A stretch of DNA of 64,000 nt from Anagrus nilaparvatae. Its lineage: Eukaryota > Arthropoda > Insecta > Hymenoptera > Mymaridae. The translations under genes and the position numbers were made by a program. Below the pieces are notes generated by a model that was not told where the DNA came from, made no database searches, and saw only the letters and a list, made by a program, of their open reading frames with translations. Shown in pieces: positions 1-13,089 of the stretch. Positions within the stretch are counted from its first letter, which is position 1. Each line of letters starts with the position of its first letter. Location of the stretch: contig JAKSXM010000132.1 in assembly GCA_022575985.1 (NCBI GenBank), forward strand, positions 2,976,001 to 3,040,000, in the 5' to 3' direction.

Positions 1-808
1 ACATTTTCTTTTCCTATCTTTTTATATAAATTTCACTAGAGATTCCTAGAACTTCGATCTCTCGACCTATTTTTTTTTCGCAGATTAAAAAAAGAGGAGA
101 TTAGATTGATAATATAACGATGGAAATAGCCTCAAAGAAAAAAAAAATTTGTTCATATAAACTTTATATTTATAAATTATAACTTTCAAGAGTTTTTTTT
201 TTTTATTATTGCATTAGACATTTTTTTTTGAAATAAAAAAGTCAGAGTATAAAAAATTATGATTATTCTAAAAAATTAAAAAATACAATTTTCTGTAAAA
301 AAAAAAAAGTCGGTCATTTTATTTGTCTTTTAGCTAGTAGCATAAAAAAGTGCATAAAATATTAAAAGTAATAGGAAGTTACGTAATTGTAGGATTGGAA
401 AAAAGTGTTGATTATTATTATTTTTTTTTTATATTAAAAAATGTATATTTTACTATGTAGAAGAGTGCAGTAGATACAGAAGATTGAAATAAAAAAAAAG
501 TTAATTTAAAAATACTTTACTTTTTTATTTCTATTTATGATATTTTGTTTGTGTATCAAAGTTGAAAAAATAAAAAAATAAATGTAAACAGCTTTATAAA
601 TTATTAAATTTTTTAATATCGTTTATTTTATTAGTTTAAAGTTGTTTTAAAGTTAAAGTTGTTTTATTTAATTGAATATTAAATTTAAGAGGATAAAAAT
701 ACACTGTGAAAATTACCATACTAGTTCAGTTTTGAACTAAAATATCGGCTTGGGGTGACAGCGTTATTTAGAAAATTGTCTAAATACCTATTTTTTGACA
801 TATATTGT
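1..808. other. AT-rich gene-free flank
   Basis: Long A and T runs, no coding frame, no RNA gene and no clear repeat end. It ends at the 8-bp target duplication of the foldback element that begins at 817. Confidence 0.6.
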
Positions 809-816
809 CGTAACAT
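809..816. repeat. Target-site duplication, left copy
   Basis: CGTAACAT, repeated exactly at 4794-4801 on the other side of the foldback element. Confidence 0.85.
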
Positions 817-1259
817 CGAGGGGCTGACAACGCGATTTAAAAAATTAGCGATTTAAAAAGCGATTTAAATACTTTAAATACTTTGAATCGCTTTTAAATT
901 ATTGCTTTAAATTTAGTTTTTTGGCATAAAAACTGTTTCTAGGGGTTTTTGGGGTCACGAAAATTGAAATTTTAACCGGATTTAACCCCAGGTTTATCCC
1001 TGCCCATATTTATGACCAAAAAATTGGCCAATTTTTCAGAAAATTTACCAAATATTTTAAATCGCTTTTAAATTAATGCTTTAAATTTAATTTTTTGGCA
1101 TATAAACTGTACCTAGGGGTTAGCGGGGGCACAAATATTTAAATTTTCATCGAATTTAACCTCAATATCATCCCTACCCTTATTTTAGACCAAAAATTTG
1201 GCCAAATTTCCAGAAAATTTGCCGAATCTCTTATTTTTTTTACATTTTCGCACTTTGAG

Positions 1260-2150
1260 CGCTCAGATTTGCACCATACAAGTTTTTTGGGTCGCTGATC
1301 AAGAATTTCGACCTCTTTTTTATAAATAATCAATATTTCACCCTTGAAGTAGCTAAAACTACCCCCGAAAAGGGGGTGTTTTATCTATTTTCGTACTTTT
1401 AGCATCCAGGGTATGCCTATATAAGTTTTTTGGGTCGCTGATCAAGAATTTGGACTTCTTTTTTATAAATAATCAATATTTTACCCTTAAAATAGATAAA
1501 ACACCCCTTTATATCTAAAACTACCTCCGAAAAGGGGGCGTTTTATCTATTTTCGTACTTTTAGCATCCAGGATATGCCTATATAGGTTTTTTGGGTCGC
1601 TGATCAAGAATTTGGACTTATTTTTTATAAATAATCAATATTTCACCCTTAAAATAGCTAAACCTACCCCTAAAAGGGGTGTTTTCACTATTTTCACACT
1701 TTGAGCGCCCAGAGTACGTTGTTATACGTTTTTTGTGCATCTAATCAAGAATTCCGAATTATTTTTCATAAAAAATAAATATTTCACCCTTAATATAGCT
1801 AAAACTACCCCCGAAAAGGGGTGTTCTTGCTAACTTTGTACTTTAAGCGTTCAGAGTAAGTTCATATACGTTTTTTGGGTCGCTTTTCAAGAATTTCGAC
1901 TACTTTTTCATAAATAATTAGTATTTCACCCTTAAAATAGCTAAAACTACCCCCGAAAAGGGGTGTTCTTGCTAATTTTGTACTTTAAGCGTTCAGAGTA
2001 AGTTCATATACGTTTTTTGGGTCGTTTTTCAAGAATTTTGACTTCTTTCTCATAAATCTTTACTATTTCACCCTTTAAATTGTCCTTAAAATGGATATTT
2101 TTGTTATTTTCGCAATTTAAGCGTTCAGGATATGCCCATATAGGTTTTTT
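1260..2150. repeat. Tandem repeats of about 142-162 bp in the left foldback arm
   Basis: The core TGGGTCGCT recurs at 1288, 1431, 1593, 1876 and 2018, with a diverged copy near 1733. Spacings are 143, 162 and 142 bp between adjacent clear copies. Each unit carries a C-run/G-run hairpin (for example 1361-1379) and a 'TTTCACCCTTAAAATAGCTA' stretch. The right arm carries the same units in reverse and has lost about one unit near 4020. Confidence 0.75.
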
Positions 2151-2186
2151 AATATATATAAATTTTTAATATATATATATATATTT

Positions 2187-3600
2187 GCAAATTAACCCTT
2201 ACTTTTACAACACTTATATCCAAGACTTTTCAAATGGCAGGATCATATTATAGGTTTTTGGGGTTGCTGATTACAAATTTGGAGAATTAAGCCCATAAAG
2301 TTGGTTAAACATCCTTAAATTTGCAAATTCTCCATTATTTTTGCAAATCTATGTATACAAGCCTTTTCAAACGAAAAAAACTTACTTTCATAATCTTTTT
2401 GAGCTGATTACGTCAATTCGGGATTTCCAAGGCTTTAGAGTTAATTGAACGACCCTTAACTTGCAAATTTATCTTGGTTTTTGCAAAAATATTAATATAA
2501 GCCTTGCTATTACTATATTATATTTACCTTTCACCAATATTTTTTAAGTTTGATACCCCATAAGTCATCAACTGAAGAAGACTATGAAAACTAGTTTTTT
2601 CCGTTTGAAAAAGCGTGTATACATAATTTTGCAAAAATAAGGGTGAACTTGCAAATTTAAGGGCATTTAACCAACTTAATGGACCTGAATTCTCTAAATT
2701 TGTAACCAGCGACCCCAAAATCCTATAAATCATGATCCTGCCGTTTGAAAAGGCTTGGATATAAGTTTTGCAAAAATAAAGGCTTATTTACAAATTTAGG
2801 GATGTTTTATCAACTTTACACACTTGGGACCCTCAAATTTGTGATTAGCCTGCCAAAAAACCTATTATAGCTTGCTTAAATTGTCATTAATAAATCTTGT
2901 TAAAAATATTATTTAAATACCTCTTAAAAGAGTGAATTTCCAAATTTAAGGGTGATCTACCCTTAGACCGACTCTGGGACCTTAAAATTCGTGATCAGCA
3001 ACCTAAAAAATTTATAGATAAACAAACCTCATTAGTAGCGAAAATATCAACCGCAATCGCGTGATTTAAGTACCAGTTTCGCATTCTGCATATTTAAAAT
3101 AGAAATAGAAATTAGTACTCATGAAACATGTTTATAGTGAAAGGGTATACTGGAAATTTTGACTTCAAAAGGAGGGGGGGGTCAAATGTGTCCGATTCTG
3201 CATATTCCAAAAACCCACAAAATATTTAGAGTACAATTCCTTCTATCACCCAGGTGATTCGGACAATTTTTTTATAACTTGGCCAATCGTTTGTCAAATT
3301 TCTGGCTAAAGATCGGATTTTCAAAATTTAGTTACCAGGTTCGGATTCTGAATACGCTGAAACCCCATAAGATACATTCAAAATTAATTCTTGTATAAAT
3401 TTTGAGATCCGACGAATTTTTTCGAAAATTGGCTAATTTTGTCCCATTTCTTGGCTAAAAATTTGAATTATAAAATTTAGTTATCAAATTCCGTTTCTGC
3501 ATACTCAAATACCCCTTAAGATATATAGAAAGTAAATTCTTCGAAAGTAATTTATTCGAAAATTGGCCATTTTTTCTCCAATTTCTGGGCCAAAAATTAG
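2187..3600. repeat. Inner part of foldback element: nested inverted repeat and direct repeats
   Basis: Within 2187-2860, stretches such as the one near 2225 (CTTTTCAAATGGCAGGATCA) recur inverted near 2735, giving a smaller palindrome inside the larger one. From about 3060 to 3600 there are diverged direct units of about 120-150 bp around 'TTAGTTACCAGGTTCGGATT'-type sequence. No protein-coding frame longer than about 70 codons is credible here. Confidence 0.55.
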
Positions 3601-4793
3601 AATTTAAACTTTTAGGGGTAGTTTTAGCTAATTTAAGGGTAAAGTATTAATAATTTATAAATCAAAATCAAAACTCTTGATTTGCGAACCAAAAAACCTA
3701 TATGGGCATATCCTGGACGCTTAAATTGCGAAAATAACAAAAACACCCATGTTAAGGATAATTTAAAGGGTGATATAGTAAGATTTATGAGAAAGAAGTC
3801 GAAATTCTTGAAAAGCGACCCAAAAAACGTATATGAACTTACTCTGAACGCTTAAAATACAAAATTAGCAAGAACACCCCTTTTCGGGGGTAGTTTTAGC
3901 TATTTTAAGGGTGAAATACTAATTATTTGTGAAAAAGTAGTCGAAATTCTTGAAAAGCGACCCATAAAACGTATATGAACTTACTCTGAACGCTTAAAGT
4001 ACAAAGTTAGCAAGAACACCCCATATAGGCATATCCTGGATGCTAAAAGTACGAAAATAGATAAAACGCCCCCTTTTCGGAGGTAGTTTTAGATATAAAG
4101 GGGTGTTTTATCTATTTTAAGGGTAAAATATTGATTATTTATAAAAAAGAAGTCCAAATTCTTGATCAGCGACCCAAAAAACTTATATAGGCATACCCTG
4201 GATGCTAAAAGTACGAAAATAGATAAAACACCCCCTTTTCGGGGGTAGTTTTAGCTACTTCAAGGGTGAAATATTGATTATTTATAAAAAAGAGGTCGAA
4301 ATTCTTGATCAGCGACCCAAAAAACTTGTATGGTGCAAATCTGAGCGCTCAAAGTGCGAAAATGTAAAAAAAATAAGAGATTCGGCAAATTTTCTGGAAA
4401 TTTGGCCAAATTTTTGGTCTAAAATAAGGGTAGGGATGATATTGAGGTTAAATTCGATGAAAATTTAAATATTTGTGCCCCCGCTAACCCCTAGGTACAG
4501 TTTATATGCCAAAAAATTAAATTTAAAGCATTAATTTAAAAGCGATTTAAAATATTTGGTAAATTTTCTGAAAAATTGGCCAATTTTTTGGTCATAAATA
4601 TGGGCAGGGATAAACCTGGGGTTAAATCCGGTTAAAATTTCAATTTTCGTGACCCCAAAAACCCCTAGAAACAGTTTTTATGCCAAAAAACTAAATTTAA
4701 AGCAATAATTTGACAGCGATTTAAAAATTTGCGAGCGATTTAAAAAGCGATTTAAATACTTTAAATACTTTAAATCGCGTCGTCAGCCCCTCG

Positions 4794-4801
4794 CGTAACA
4801 T
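4794..4801. repeat. Target-site duplication, right copy
   Basis: CGTAACAT, the partner of 809-816. Confidence 0.85.
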
Positions 4802-5234
4802 TGAATTAAACTAGCAACCTTAACAAAAATCTAAGCAACCAATTCAAATTAAATATTTAAATTTTTGAATGTAGGATAATTTAATTTTATTTAACAGCAA
4901 CAAATTATTTATAAATTATGTTTTGGTCAAAATAGACTAATATCAGCTAAATAATTTTAAATCCTATATTTTAAAAATATTGTATTTATACATATTTCCC
5001 TATATTGTATCTTATGAAAAACTAAATCTTTTTATATCGATTAGCGTTGAAATTATAGATCATAGATGGCGTCTTACGTGTTTTAAATCCCGCAAGTAAA
5101 ATGAGATTTCAACATTATAAATAAAAGAAATATATATGACTATTGACACCTAAATTTTAAATATTGAATATTAATTTTCTTAAATTAATTTTATATTTTA
5201 AGATGGATTCATTTTTTGTTGAAGGAAAATTTTA
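4802..5234. other. Gene-free spacer
   Basis: AT-rich sequence between the foldback element and the LINE tail. I see no coding frame, RNA gene or repeat boundary. Confidence 0.5.
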
Positions 5235-5880
5235 ATATTTATTTATTTATTTATTAAACCAATATAAAATACAGAAAATTGTACATAAACAAGTATAATA
5301 TGTGTAGTATACAAAACATTTCTGTATCCTCAGAGTCAAATCAAAGTTTGACTGTGCGAGGATTGGTAAATATCAATTAAATTAGATTAATTAAAGTAAA
5401 AAAATGATAATATAAAATTTAAACATAAAAATAAAATTAAAAAATTTAGTATTTATATAAAACAATAGTTAAAATGACTAGTGGTCTTTACATACATAAT
5501 TATAATTATAAATAATAAATTTAAATACAAAAGATAAAAAATAACAAAAATTCACTAATTACAAATTAATATATTGCAAGTATATTTTTAATAATAATTA
5601 TATTATACATATCGTTAATTAATTATTAAATTGATTCAAATTGCGCAAAGGCTCTAAAAGTCTGCTTTTTAAAGTTTTAGAATTAGGTAAATTAAGAAGT
5701 TTAGAGTTTTTAGGGAGTAAATTGTATAGTTTTAAGGATACAATGTAAGGGCTTTTTTTGTACACAGATTTGTTTATAGTAGGTAACTTGATGTGATCTT
5801 TTCTGGTACTGAAAGTAGAATTTTTATATAAGTTGGTAAGATAAGTTGGTAATATATATATTCTTATGTTGGTATACTAT
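5235..5880 (-). mobile_element. 5'-truncated LINE remnant (reverse-transcriptase tail and 3' UTR)
   Basis: Read on the minus strand, about 5870-5630 encodes the end of a non-LTR retrotransposon ORF2: 'TRKDHIKLP', then 'SPYIVSLKLYNLLP', then 'KTLKSRLLEPL', then a stop. This matches the 'R-LPF...S...R...LWN-LP...FKRLLK..L' tail seen in Jockey/CR1-like elements. A 3' UTR of about 390 bp follows and ends in an AATA-type microsatellite (plus strand 5235-5260, TTTATTTATTTATTTA), as expected for LINE 3' ends. The rest of the RT and the endonuclease are missing. The clade is inferred, not tested. Confidence 0.65.
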
Positions 5881-6084
5881 ATTCTTCTGTAATTTGGTTG
5901 AAATTAACATTTTTGAATAACTTCCAATCTTATTGATGATTCGTAGTATATATCAATTTAAAATACGAAGTAAAAAATATTGTTCTTTTTGATTTGTCTT
6001 AAATTGCCTTTGATGACAAATTTAAGTGTAAATCCAGTAAAAATACGGTTTTGGTGGTATAATCACCTACCACTACCAGATTTG

Positions 6085-7215
6085 GTCTACTATATGTTTT
6101 TTGGGTCGCTGATCACGAATTTCGGGGTCATTTCTATGAGAAATGGGTGGAACACCCTCAAATTTGCAAAAACTACCCCTAAAAAGGGGTATTTTTGATG
6201 TATTTGAATTTTGGGCGGTCAGATTTGGTCCATATAGGTTTTTTGGGTCGCTAATCAAGAATTTCGAGGACTTTTCTATGAAAAGTTAATATTTCACCCC
6301 TTAATTAGCAAAATATACCCCTAAAAAGGGGGTGTTTTTGCAATTTTGGTAGTTTAAGCGTTCAGAAACGGTTTTAATAGGTTTTTTGGGTCGCTGAACA
6401 AGAATATTGTGGAATTTTTTGCTATTTTTGCATTTTCAGTCTTAAGATTCGGTTCATATAGGTTTTTTGGGTCGCTAATCACGAATTTTTAGGGAAATTT
6501 TTATTAAAAATTAATTTTTCACCCTTAAAGTTACAAAACTACCCCTGAAAAGTTGTTTTTGCTACTTTCGCTCTTTCAGCCTTCAAAAACAGTTTTAATA
6601 GGTTTTTTGGGTCGCTGAACAAGAATATTGTGGAATTTTTTGTTAAAAATTAATTTCTCACCCTTAAATCTCGTTTATGCTTTATTTTTAACACAAATTT
6701 CCCCAACATTCTTGTTCCGCGACCCAAAAAACCTATTTCAACCGAATCTGAATGCTCAAAGAGCAGAAGTAGCAAAAACAACTTTTTAGGGATGGTTTTG
6801 CAAATTTAAGGGTGAAAAATTAATTTTTTATAAAAATTTCCCCAAAATTCGTAATCAGCGACCCAAAAAACCTATATGAACCGAATCTTAACACTCACAA
6901 TGCAAAAATAGCAAAAACACCCCCTTTAGGGGTAGTTTCTGTTAATTTAAGGGTGAAAAATTAATTTTTAATAAAAAATTCCACAATATTATTGTTCAGC
7001 GACCCAAAAAACCTATTAAAACTGTTTCTGATGGCTGAAAGAGCAAAAGTAGCAAAAACAACTTTTTAGGGGTAGTTTTGCAAATTTGAGGGTGCAAAAT
7101 TAATTTTTGAGAAAAATTTCCCCAGAATTCGAGATCAGCGACCCAAAAAACCTATATGAACCGAATCTTAACACTGACAATGCAAAAATAGCAAAAACAC
7201 CCCCTTTAGGGATAG
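6085..7215. repeat. Second inverted repeat built from the TTTTTTGGGTCGCTGATC unit
   Basis: The left half (6085-6660) carries the unit core in plus orientation near 6096, 6240, 6375, 6460 and 6601. The right half (6700-7215) carries it reversed, as GCGACCCAAAAAACCTA, near 6718, 6858, 7000 and 7138. The spacing is about 120-150 bp, the same organisation as in the 817-4793 element, but sequence identity is lower. I cannot see clear ends or a target duplication, so this may be a decayed copy of the same family. Confidence 0.7.
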
Positions 7216-7998
7216 TTTAATAGAATAATTATTAGAAAATGACTTTCTTTGAAACTTCTAATTGTATTTTTCATATCGTAATAATCATTAATTTAAAACT
7301 TTAGAGATGAAAGCTCTTTCGAGGTGATTTTAACTAAAGCTTCTGATTACTCTATTTTTTCAGTCGCTTGATATTGTTTTTAAAATTAGATAGTAAAAAA
7401 ACAAAATTCTGATAATTTGCCTTTCTAGAGGCACAGGAAAGTTCTCTGTACGTTTGGCAGCCAATAAACTAAAAAAAAATGCTAAATTTGAATATTTCAA
7501 GCTACAATGTTTGGACTATAATTTTGAATCCATCAGAAATAAATAAAAATAATCCATTTCATCGTTTTTAGCGACCAAAAAACCTATGGAATACTCCCCG
7601 AAATTTTTTGTGTGTTACCCTTTCAATTTAGCAGGTTTACAAAATAAATTTTTTCCCTCTTTTTATTCTAGAACTGGGGGTGTATTTAAAACTTTTAATT
7701 ATACACCCAGTGCCTAAGAATATACTAAAATATCGTACACTTTGGACGAAAAACTTTAAAAACTATACAATTATTAGGTATCGTACTCATCTTCGGCCTC
7801 ACGAAGTATTCGTTTTATTGATCACTGTGATTTAAAACTTTTGCACCCTTGATGCTTAACCTATTATTTTGGATATTTTTCGTAGCATGATTTCATAATT
7901 TGCATTCATCAGGTACATTGTATATTTTTAATTGCCAAGGTACAAAGTGATAATGCAAACTCAATGTAAAAAATTAATTGAAATGTTTCAACAAAGTT

Positions 7999-8044
7999 TG
8001 AACAAAGAATGTGAACAAAATGTGAACAAAATGTGAACAAAGTT
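7999..8044 (+). repeat. Short tandem repeat, 11-bp unit
   Basis: About four copies of ATGTGAACAAA in a row, the outer ones diverged. Confidence 0.7.
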
Positions 8045-8236
8045 TCAAATATTTTATTAGCTGGCACATAAAAAATCGCTAATTAAAACTAAGTAGTTTT
8101 ACGATCTTTGAGTTTCAACGAACCAAAAGACTAAATCAGAGTTTATTTACCTTGTCGTAAAGGCAAATTTTTACAAACTTTTATAGTCTTCGAAAGTCCA
8201 AAAAATCTAAGAAAACAAATAAAACCAGTGATCTAA

Positions 8237-8260
8237 GGGAGGAAAACGCGTTCTCCTCCC
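8237..8260. repeat. Short GC-containing hairpin
   Basis: GGGAGGAAAACGCG followed by its near-inverse, in otherwise AT-rich DNA. No function is evident. Confidence 0.4.
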
Positions 8261-10847
8261 TGCTTCCACTAAATCTGCCTCAATGTTAACGTATTCTATA
8301 AAATAAAATAATAATATTCTAAAACTTTTTTAAGTATTCAAATACTCAATAAAGTACTGCTCCTAAATAGCCGAGTCTCCCATTTGAAAAAAAATTGTTA
8401 AAAAAAATAATAACAATAAAAAGATTAATTAAAACTAATGTAACCTAATTATGAAAACTATAATTTTTTTTTTAATAATGAAATTACTAAAATTTATAGT
8501 AAAATGGAATAAAATTAATAAAATTTTAATAAAAACTTGTCGTACATATAATTATTAGGAAATCAAAGTAATTATTTCAAAAACTAATTATTAAAATTAG
8601 CATAGCATACATACATAAATGTCTGATAACAGCTGCAATAGGGAATAAAATTATTTTTAATGTTTTAAACTTTTAGTCATATATGAGCAAATTTCAAAAA
8701 TATTGTTAATGGAATCTTTCTTTGGATTTTATTTTTTATTAGAACCTAAGCTTTAATGGCTTAATCAATATAAATTTAAATAATCTTATCAAATTTTTTT
8801 TAATTATTCAAAATTTTCGAGAAAATTTTAGATGAATTTGAAATTTTTTGGAAATTCCCTATGAATTTTTAGATTATTGGATGCTATTGAAGTATCTCAA
8901 AATATAACTTGAATTCCTTAAAATATTTTTTCTTAAAACTAACAAAGGAAAAAAAGCTCATTTTCAGATTTTCCAAAATTAATAGCAGCTTATTATTCCA
9001 ATTTTTTTTAACAAAGCCTTCCTAGTTATTGAAAAACTAAAACTTGCAACTGAAAGTCATCGGTGATTTCAGAGTTAACAAATATGTCACTATTATCGAT
9101 ATCGTCTATAATGAACGGTGGTGTCATAAAAAACTAACATTACCGCCCTTGTATTAGATATTTCAAATTTTACCTTGAACTTACAATATAAATCTGAGTT
9201 TTATTTATAAAACTTTTTTTAACCTTTAAATACTTGAATTTTTTTTTAGCTCGAAATAGTTCCATAAATATCTGAAAATATTTTTCTTTACAAAAATAAA
9301 AACGATAAATTTTTTTCCATTTTTTGTATTTTAATAGGTACAAGCTAGAAGAATTTAATAAAAACAAATCAGACCGCCGTGTAGCTATGAAAATTCTGCA
9401 AAAATTATTTTGTTCGAAATAAAACACGAGAAATATTAAAAAATACATTTTAGCCCATTGTTCATTACAAGGTATAAAAGTGTTAAAAATTTTGAAATTT
9501 GCTCATATATTTAATAGAATGAGATATTTTAGAGTAAGAGAAAAAGACAACAGTACATATATAGGTTTTTGCGGAAGTTCTTAGGTCGCTTGCCCCGTTT
9601 TACTCCCACTATATAAAATATTTTTTATTTATAACAAAAAGAGACCATCGCGCTGCCGCAATGAAGCATTTTAAAATATATATAATATAGGCTGTATTAA
9701 TACATGGTGTTTTAAAATAGGATTTTTCATTAATTTTTATTTTAATTAAAAAAAATAAATTCTTGACAATAAAATGAAATAACTGTAAATCTCAAAAATT
9801 TTATCAGGGAAAAAAAAATAATTAAAATTTTTTAATTAGCAAAATTTTCTCTATTCTAATTAAGAGATTAAAATTTTTGATATTTACAAGAATATATTTT
9901 ATAAAATTAAAATAAAATTGATATTTTATACATATATCAGAATATTACAAAAGCTTCCCCACACACACAGACACATTAAAATAACAAAGAATTCATTAAC
10001 CTATTTATATTAAATTACAATGGCCGAAAAATGAATATTACTGTTTAATTATACTGAAATTATTTATTTATTTAAAAAACTTTCTTTTTTTTTAATGCAG
10101 ATAAAATTTTAAATAATTATTTTATGATAATACAAATTGTAGTTGTTAAAATATATAAAATTTTTTAAGTATTAAATAGAGAGGATTTTGAACTTTTAAT
10201 GTGTAATTATAAAGTTTTACATTTTTTTTTTTATAAAATAAATTAGTTTTATAAATAATAGTAGTTTTTTAAAACTTTTATTACTATTATTATTATTTAT
10301 TATTATTATATGTCCTAAAAAAGTAAAATTTTTGATTTATAGGTTTAAGTGTACGACGAAAATTTAGTGTTAAAAGTTTTACTAATTTTAAAAATATCTT
10401 TTTTGTACTAATAATATTTTTATACAGCAGCTGTTACGTAAATGCGAAAAATAAATCCTTTCAAAAATTTAACTTGGGAAAATAAAATACAAAAATTGAA
10501 TAAATTTTAAAACTATTGTAAAGTGTTTTATGTCTTTGATCAATATATTTTTCATTTATACTTTTATAGGCAGTATAAAAGCAGATCTGAGCTTACGCAC
10601 AATCTTTGAGATTCTGGCCGTGGGTACAAATACACTATTATAACAAGTACCAGGTGCACACTGACATACGTACAAGAAATTAGTAATTATAACCAAAATT
10701 ACAATTTTGTTTACTAAATTAAGTTTTTCAAAAGTTACTATACATTTTTAATACAATTTAATAATAAAATTTGTTTACAATACTAAAACTTTAATTCTTT
10801 TAATAAAATTTATTCATTTTTTGGTTATTCTTACTAATATATTAACA

Positions 10848-11000
10848 TGCAAAATGTTTATAGGGAGGGGGTACCTCAGAACTTGAAAATTAAGGGGGTG
10901 GATGAGACTTAGAATGATTCAAATGAGACTTAGAATAATTTAAATTTAGGGACTTAGAATAATACAGGTTTATAGTTAGGGACTTAAAATAATTTTAATT
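10848..11000 (+). repeat. Dispersed AACATGTTTATAGGGAGGGGG repeat, copy 2
   Basis: It starts with a diverged ACATGCAAAATGTTTATAGG, then 'GGGGGTACCTCAGAACTTG', a G run, and three or more short tandem copies of 'GGACTTAGAATAATTT'. The same order recurs near 3125, 36786 and 61976 (plus strand) and, inverted, near 50630. Confidence 0.6.
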
Positions 11001-12331
11001 GTATACAAAATCATCACAGTTTAGTATAGAGTACAACTGAAACTTTTAGTAAAATTTTATAGATAAATATAGATAATTTTTAGGTTTTTATATTTTTATA
11101 TTCTAAATGTTATATTATTAATGTTGAATATTTTTTTTATAAAGCTTATAATGAGTAAATAAATTATATTAATATTTTATATATGATTTTTTATTAATTT
11201 AAGCAATAAATTGGTTAATTTTCAACTAATAGTCACGATACTTTTTTTATTTCGGACTTTTTGGTGTTTGAATCTTTTAAATTGATTTTTTTTGTTGTTG
11301 GACTTTTTGTATTGGACTTTTCGGTTTGTACTTTATGTCATATAATCACGAATTTGTGTTTAACTTACTAGAATATTTTAGCAAATTTTGTTTACAATAG
11401 CAATAAATTCTATAAATTATACTCAAAATACTTATTAAATTTTCAGTTATTTTTCTAGAGTTATTTTAATAACGGACATTCTTAATATGATTATTCTGCA
11501 CAGACGAAAAGATAATTGGGAGAGAAAAAAAACTTTTTGAAAATTTGTCTATTAATTTTTGAAGAGGACTCATTATTTTATCCAAAATTGAAATAAACCA
11601 AAAATTTCGTTAAACCAATTTATTTATAAACCCTAAGTCTATTTTTTCGGATCTATAACATTAGTAAAAAAAAACCTTTCAAAATATATATATATATCAA
11701 TATCAATATACTTGTATGAAAACCAGGTATAAAATATGAGTTTAAAAAAATTAAGTCCATTTCAGATAAATATTTCTATGTGTACGTGTATCATTTCTAT
11801 TCATCAAAGTTTTCTGCAACGTCAAATAATAATTTTGATATGAAAAGCTTTTACAGTTATTAAATTTTAAATTTATTTTATAAATACTTACTTAAGTATA
11901 TATTTATATTTTCAAAAACATTATTACATGCATATATGTTTTAAACATATATAATTAAAACTATAAATCTAAAATAATTATAAAATAATCTTGTAATATT
12001 AAATTTTCAACATGTTTAAAATTGTGTATATATTTGTATATATATTGCATATACACTCGGAGAAAATCTTTAATAAAAATTACTTTATTTTTTAATGAAT
12101 TTTTAAGCCAAACTTTCTACGTTCACAGCTAGATTGATTTTGTTGAATATTCAATAAATTGGTTATTTTTTTCAAAAAATTTCTTTATGGTGTATAAACA
12201 ATTAAAAACTAAAACCCATTAGTTGGTTTAAATTTTTATTGCTCATTTTGCATACCCAAGGTTTACATTTACATTTACTTAGTGAATTTACTTGACGTTA
12301 GTAATTTTTCCATAAAAATTTTTACAGTATA

Positions 12332-12625
12332 CACTGTAAAAAGTAACTTCCTTAGGTTAACAAAAAAATAAAATATTCTCGAAAAATTAGTAAATATTCG
12401 ATAAAAATCGTAAATTTACTATTCTTGATTTTTTTTTGTGATTTACGAAAAAAGTTGTAAATTCACAATTATTTTTCGTAAATTTACAACTATCTTTTGT
12501 AAATTTTCGAAAAAAAATTGTACATTATCAATTTTTCTTGCAAATTCACAAAAAAAATCGAGAATACTCGAATTTTTTTTCTCGAAAATTTACTAATTTT
12601 TTGAAAATATTCTAATTTATTTGTA
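12332..12625. mobile_element. Short palindromic CACTGTAAAAA element
   Basis: It begins CACTGTAAAAAG right after a TA (12330-12331). Inside is a near-palindrome of TCGAAAA and GTAAATTTAC motifs with a centre near 12480. The right end is worn and I do not see the expected TTTTTACAGTG. The start and internal motifs are shared with elements at 25527, 28906 and 58691, suggesting one Tc1/mariner-like non-autonomous family. Confidence 0.55.
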
Positions 12626-13089
12626 TTAGTTTTTATTTGATATTTTGGCACTTTGGTTAAATTTTCAATTAATTGATTAAAATTTCAACCAATTTAATAG
12701 AAATTTCAAAATAAATCATAAGCATAAGAGATTTTTTAAAATTTTCATCGAAAAATCCTTTTCCTCATTATTTTCCTTCTACCTCCGTAAATAATAATAA
12801 TAACAGCAGCTCATCATCTTCTTCATTAACTTTTCTTAATGCATTCAATTAAAATTTAAATATATAATAAACAATCGATCTTTAATAAACAAAAAAAAAA
12901 AAAAAATACAATATTATTTATATATATTTTCCACGTGTTTTATATATGAAAATTTTTCAATGTCAATCATTGTCAAGTAAAAACCTTTATTCATGTATTA
13001 ATGTTATATAAATGATAAAAAATTTTCCTCTCTTTCTACATACATGACCTTAACAAATAATATTAAATACACATGCGTAAAATCCCATC

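Larger units (their letters stand above)
817..4793. mobile_element. Foldback element with long tandem-repeat arms
   Basis: A 3,977-bp element flanked on both sides by the same 8 bp, CGTAACAT (809-816 and 4794-4801). It starts CGAGGGGCTGAC and ends with the inverse, and the first 25 bases of the two ends differ at one position. The left arm runs to about 2150 and the right arm from about 3692, so the arms are about 1.3 and 1.1 kb. Each arm holds tandem units of about 142-162 bp with the core TTTTTTGGGTCGCTGATC and a small ACCCCCGAAAAGGGGG-type hairpin. A 64-codon open frame is identical in the two arms (1139-1333 minus, 4274-4468 plus), so they are nearly identical copies. No transposase frame is visible, so it looks non-autonomous. 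Drosophila FB elements have similar subrepeated arms; an 8-bp duplication fits hAT or P superfamilies. Class assignment is inference. Confidence 0.85.
7216..12331. other. 5 kb gene-free AT-rich region
   Basis: There is no convincing coding frame. Visible structure is limited: 11-bp tandem copies of ATGTGAACAAA (about 7999-8044); a short hairpin, GGGAGGA...TCCTCCC (8237-8260); a pair of inverted 30-base stretches (about 8675-8705 and 9485-9512) around GAGCAAATTTCAAAA; a GGTCGCT-like stray at 9586; and a dispersed AACATGTTTATAGGG repeat at about 10848-11000. A 92-codon frame at 9170-9448 is low-complexity and probably not coding. Confidence 0.5.

Noticed and set aside
1139..1333. 64-codon open frame, repeated identically at 4274-4468
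   Set aside because: It is formed by the arm repeat of the foldback element; identity reflects inverted-repeat copies, not protein selection. No start context or domain.
9170..9448. 92-codon frame on the minus strand
   Set aside because: Composition is Phe/Lys/Ile/Tyr-rich as expected from random AT-rich DNA, with no motif, splice signal or promoter.
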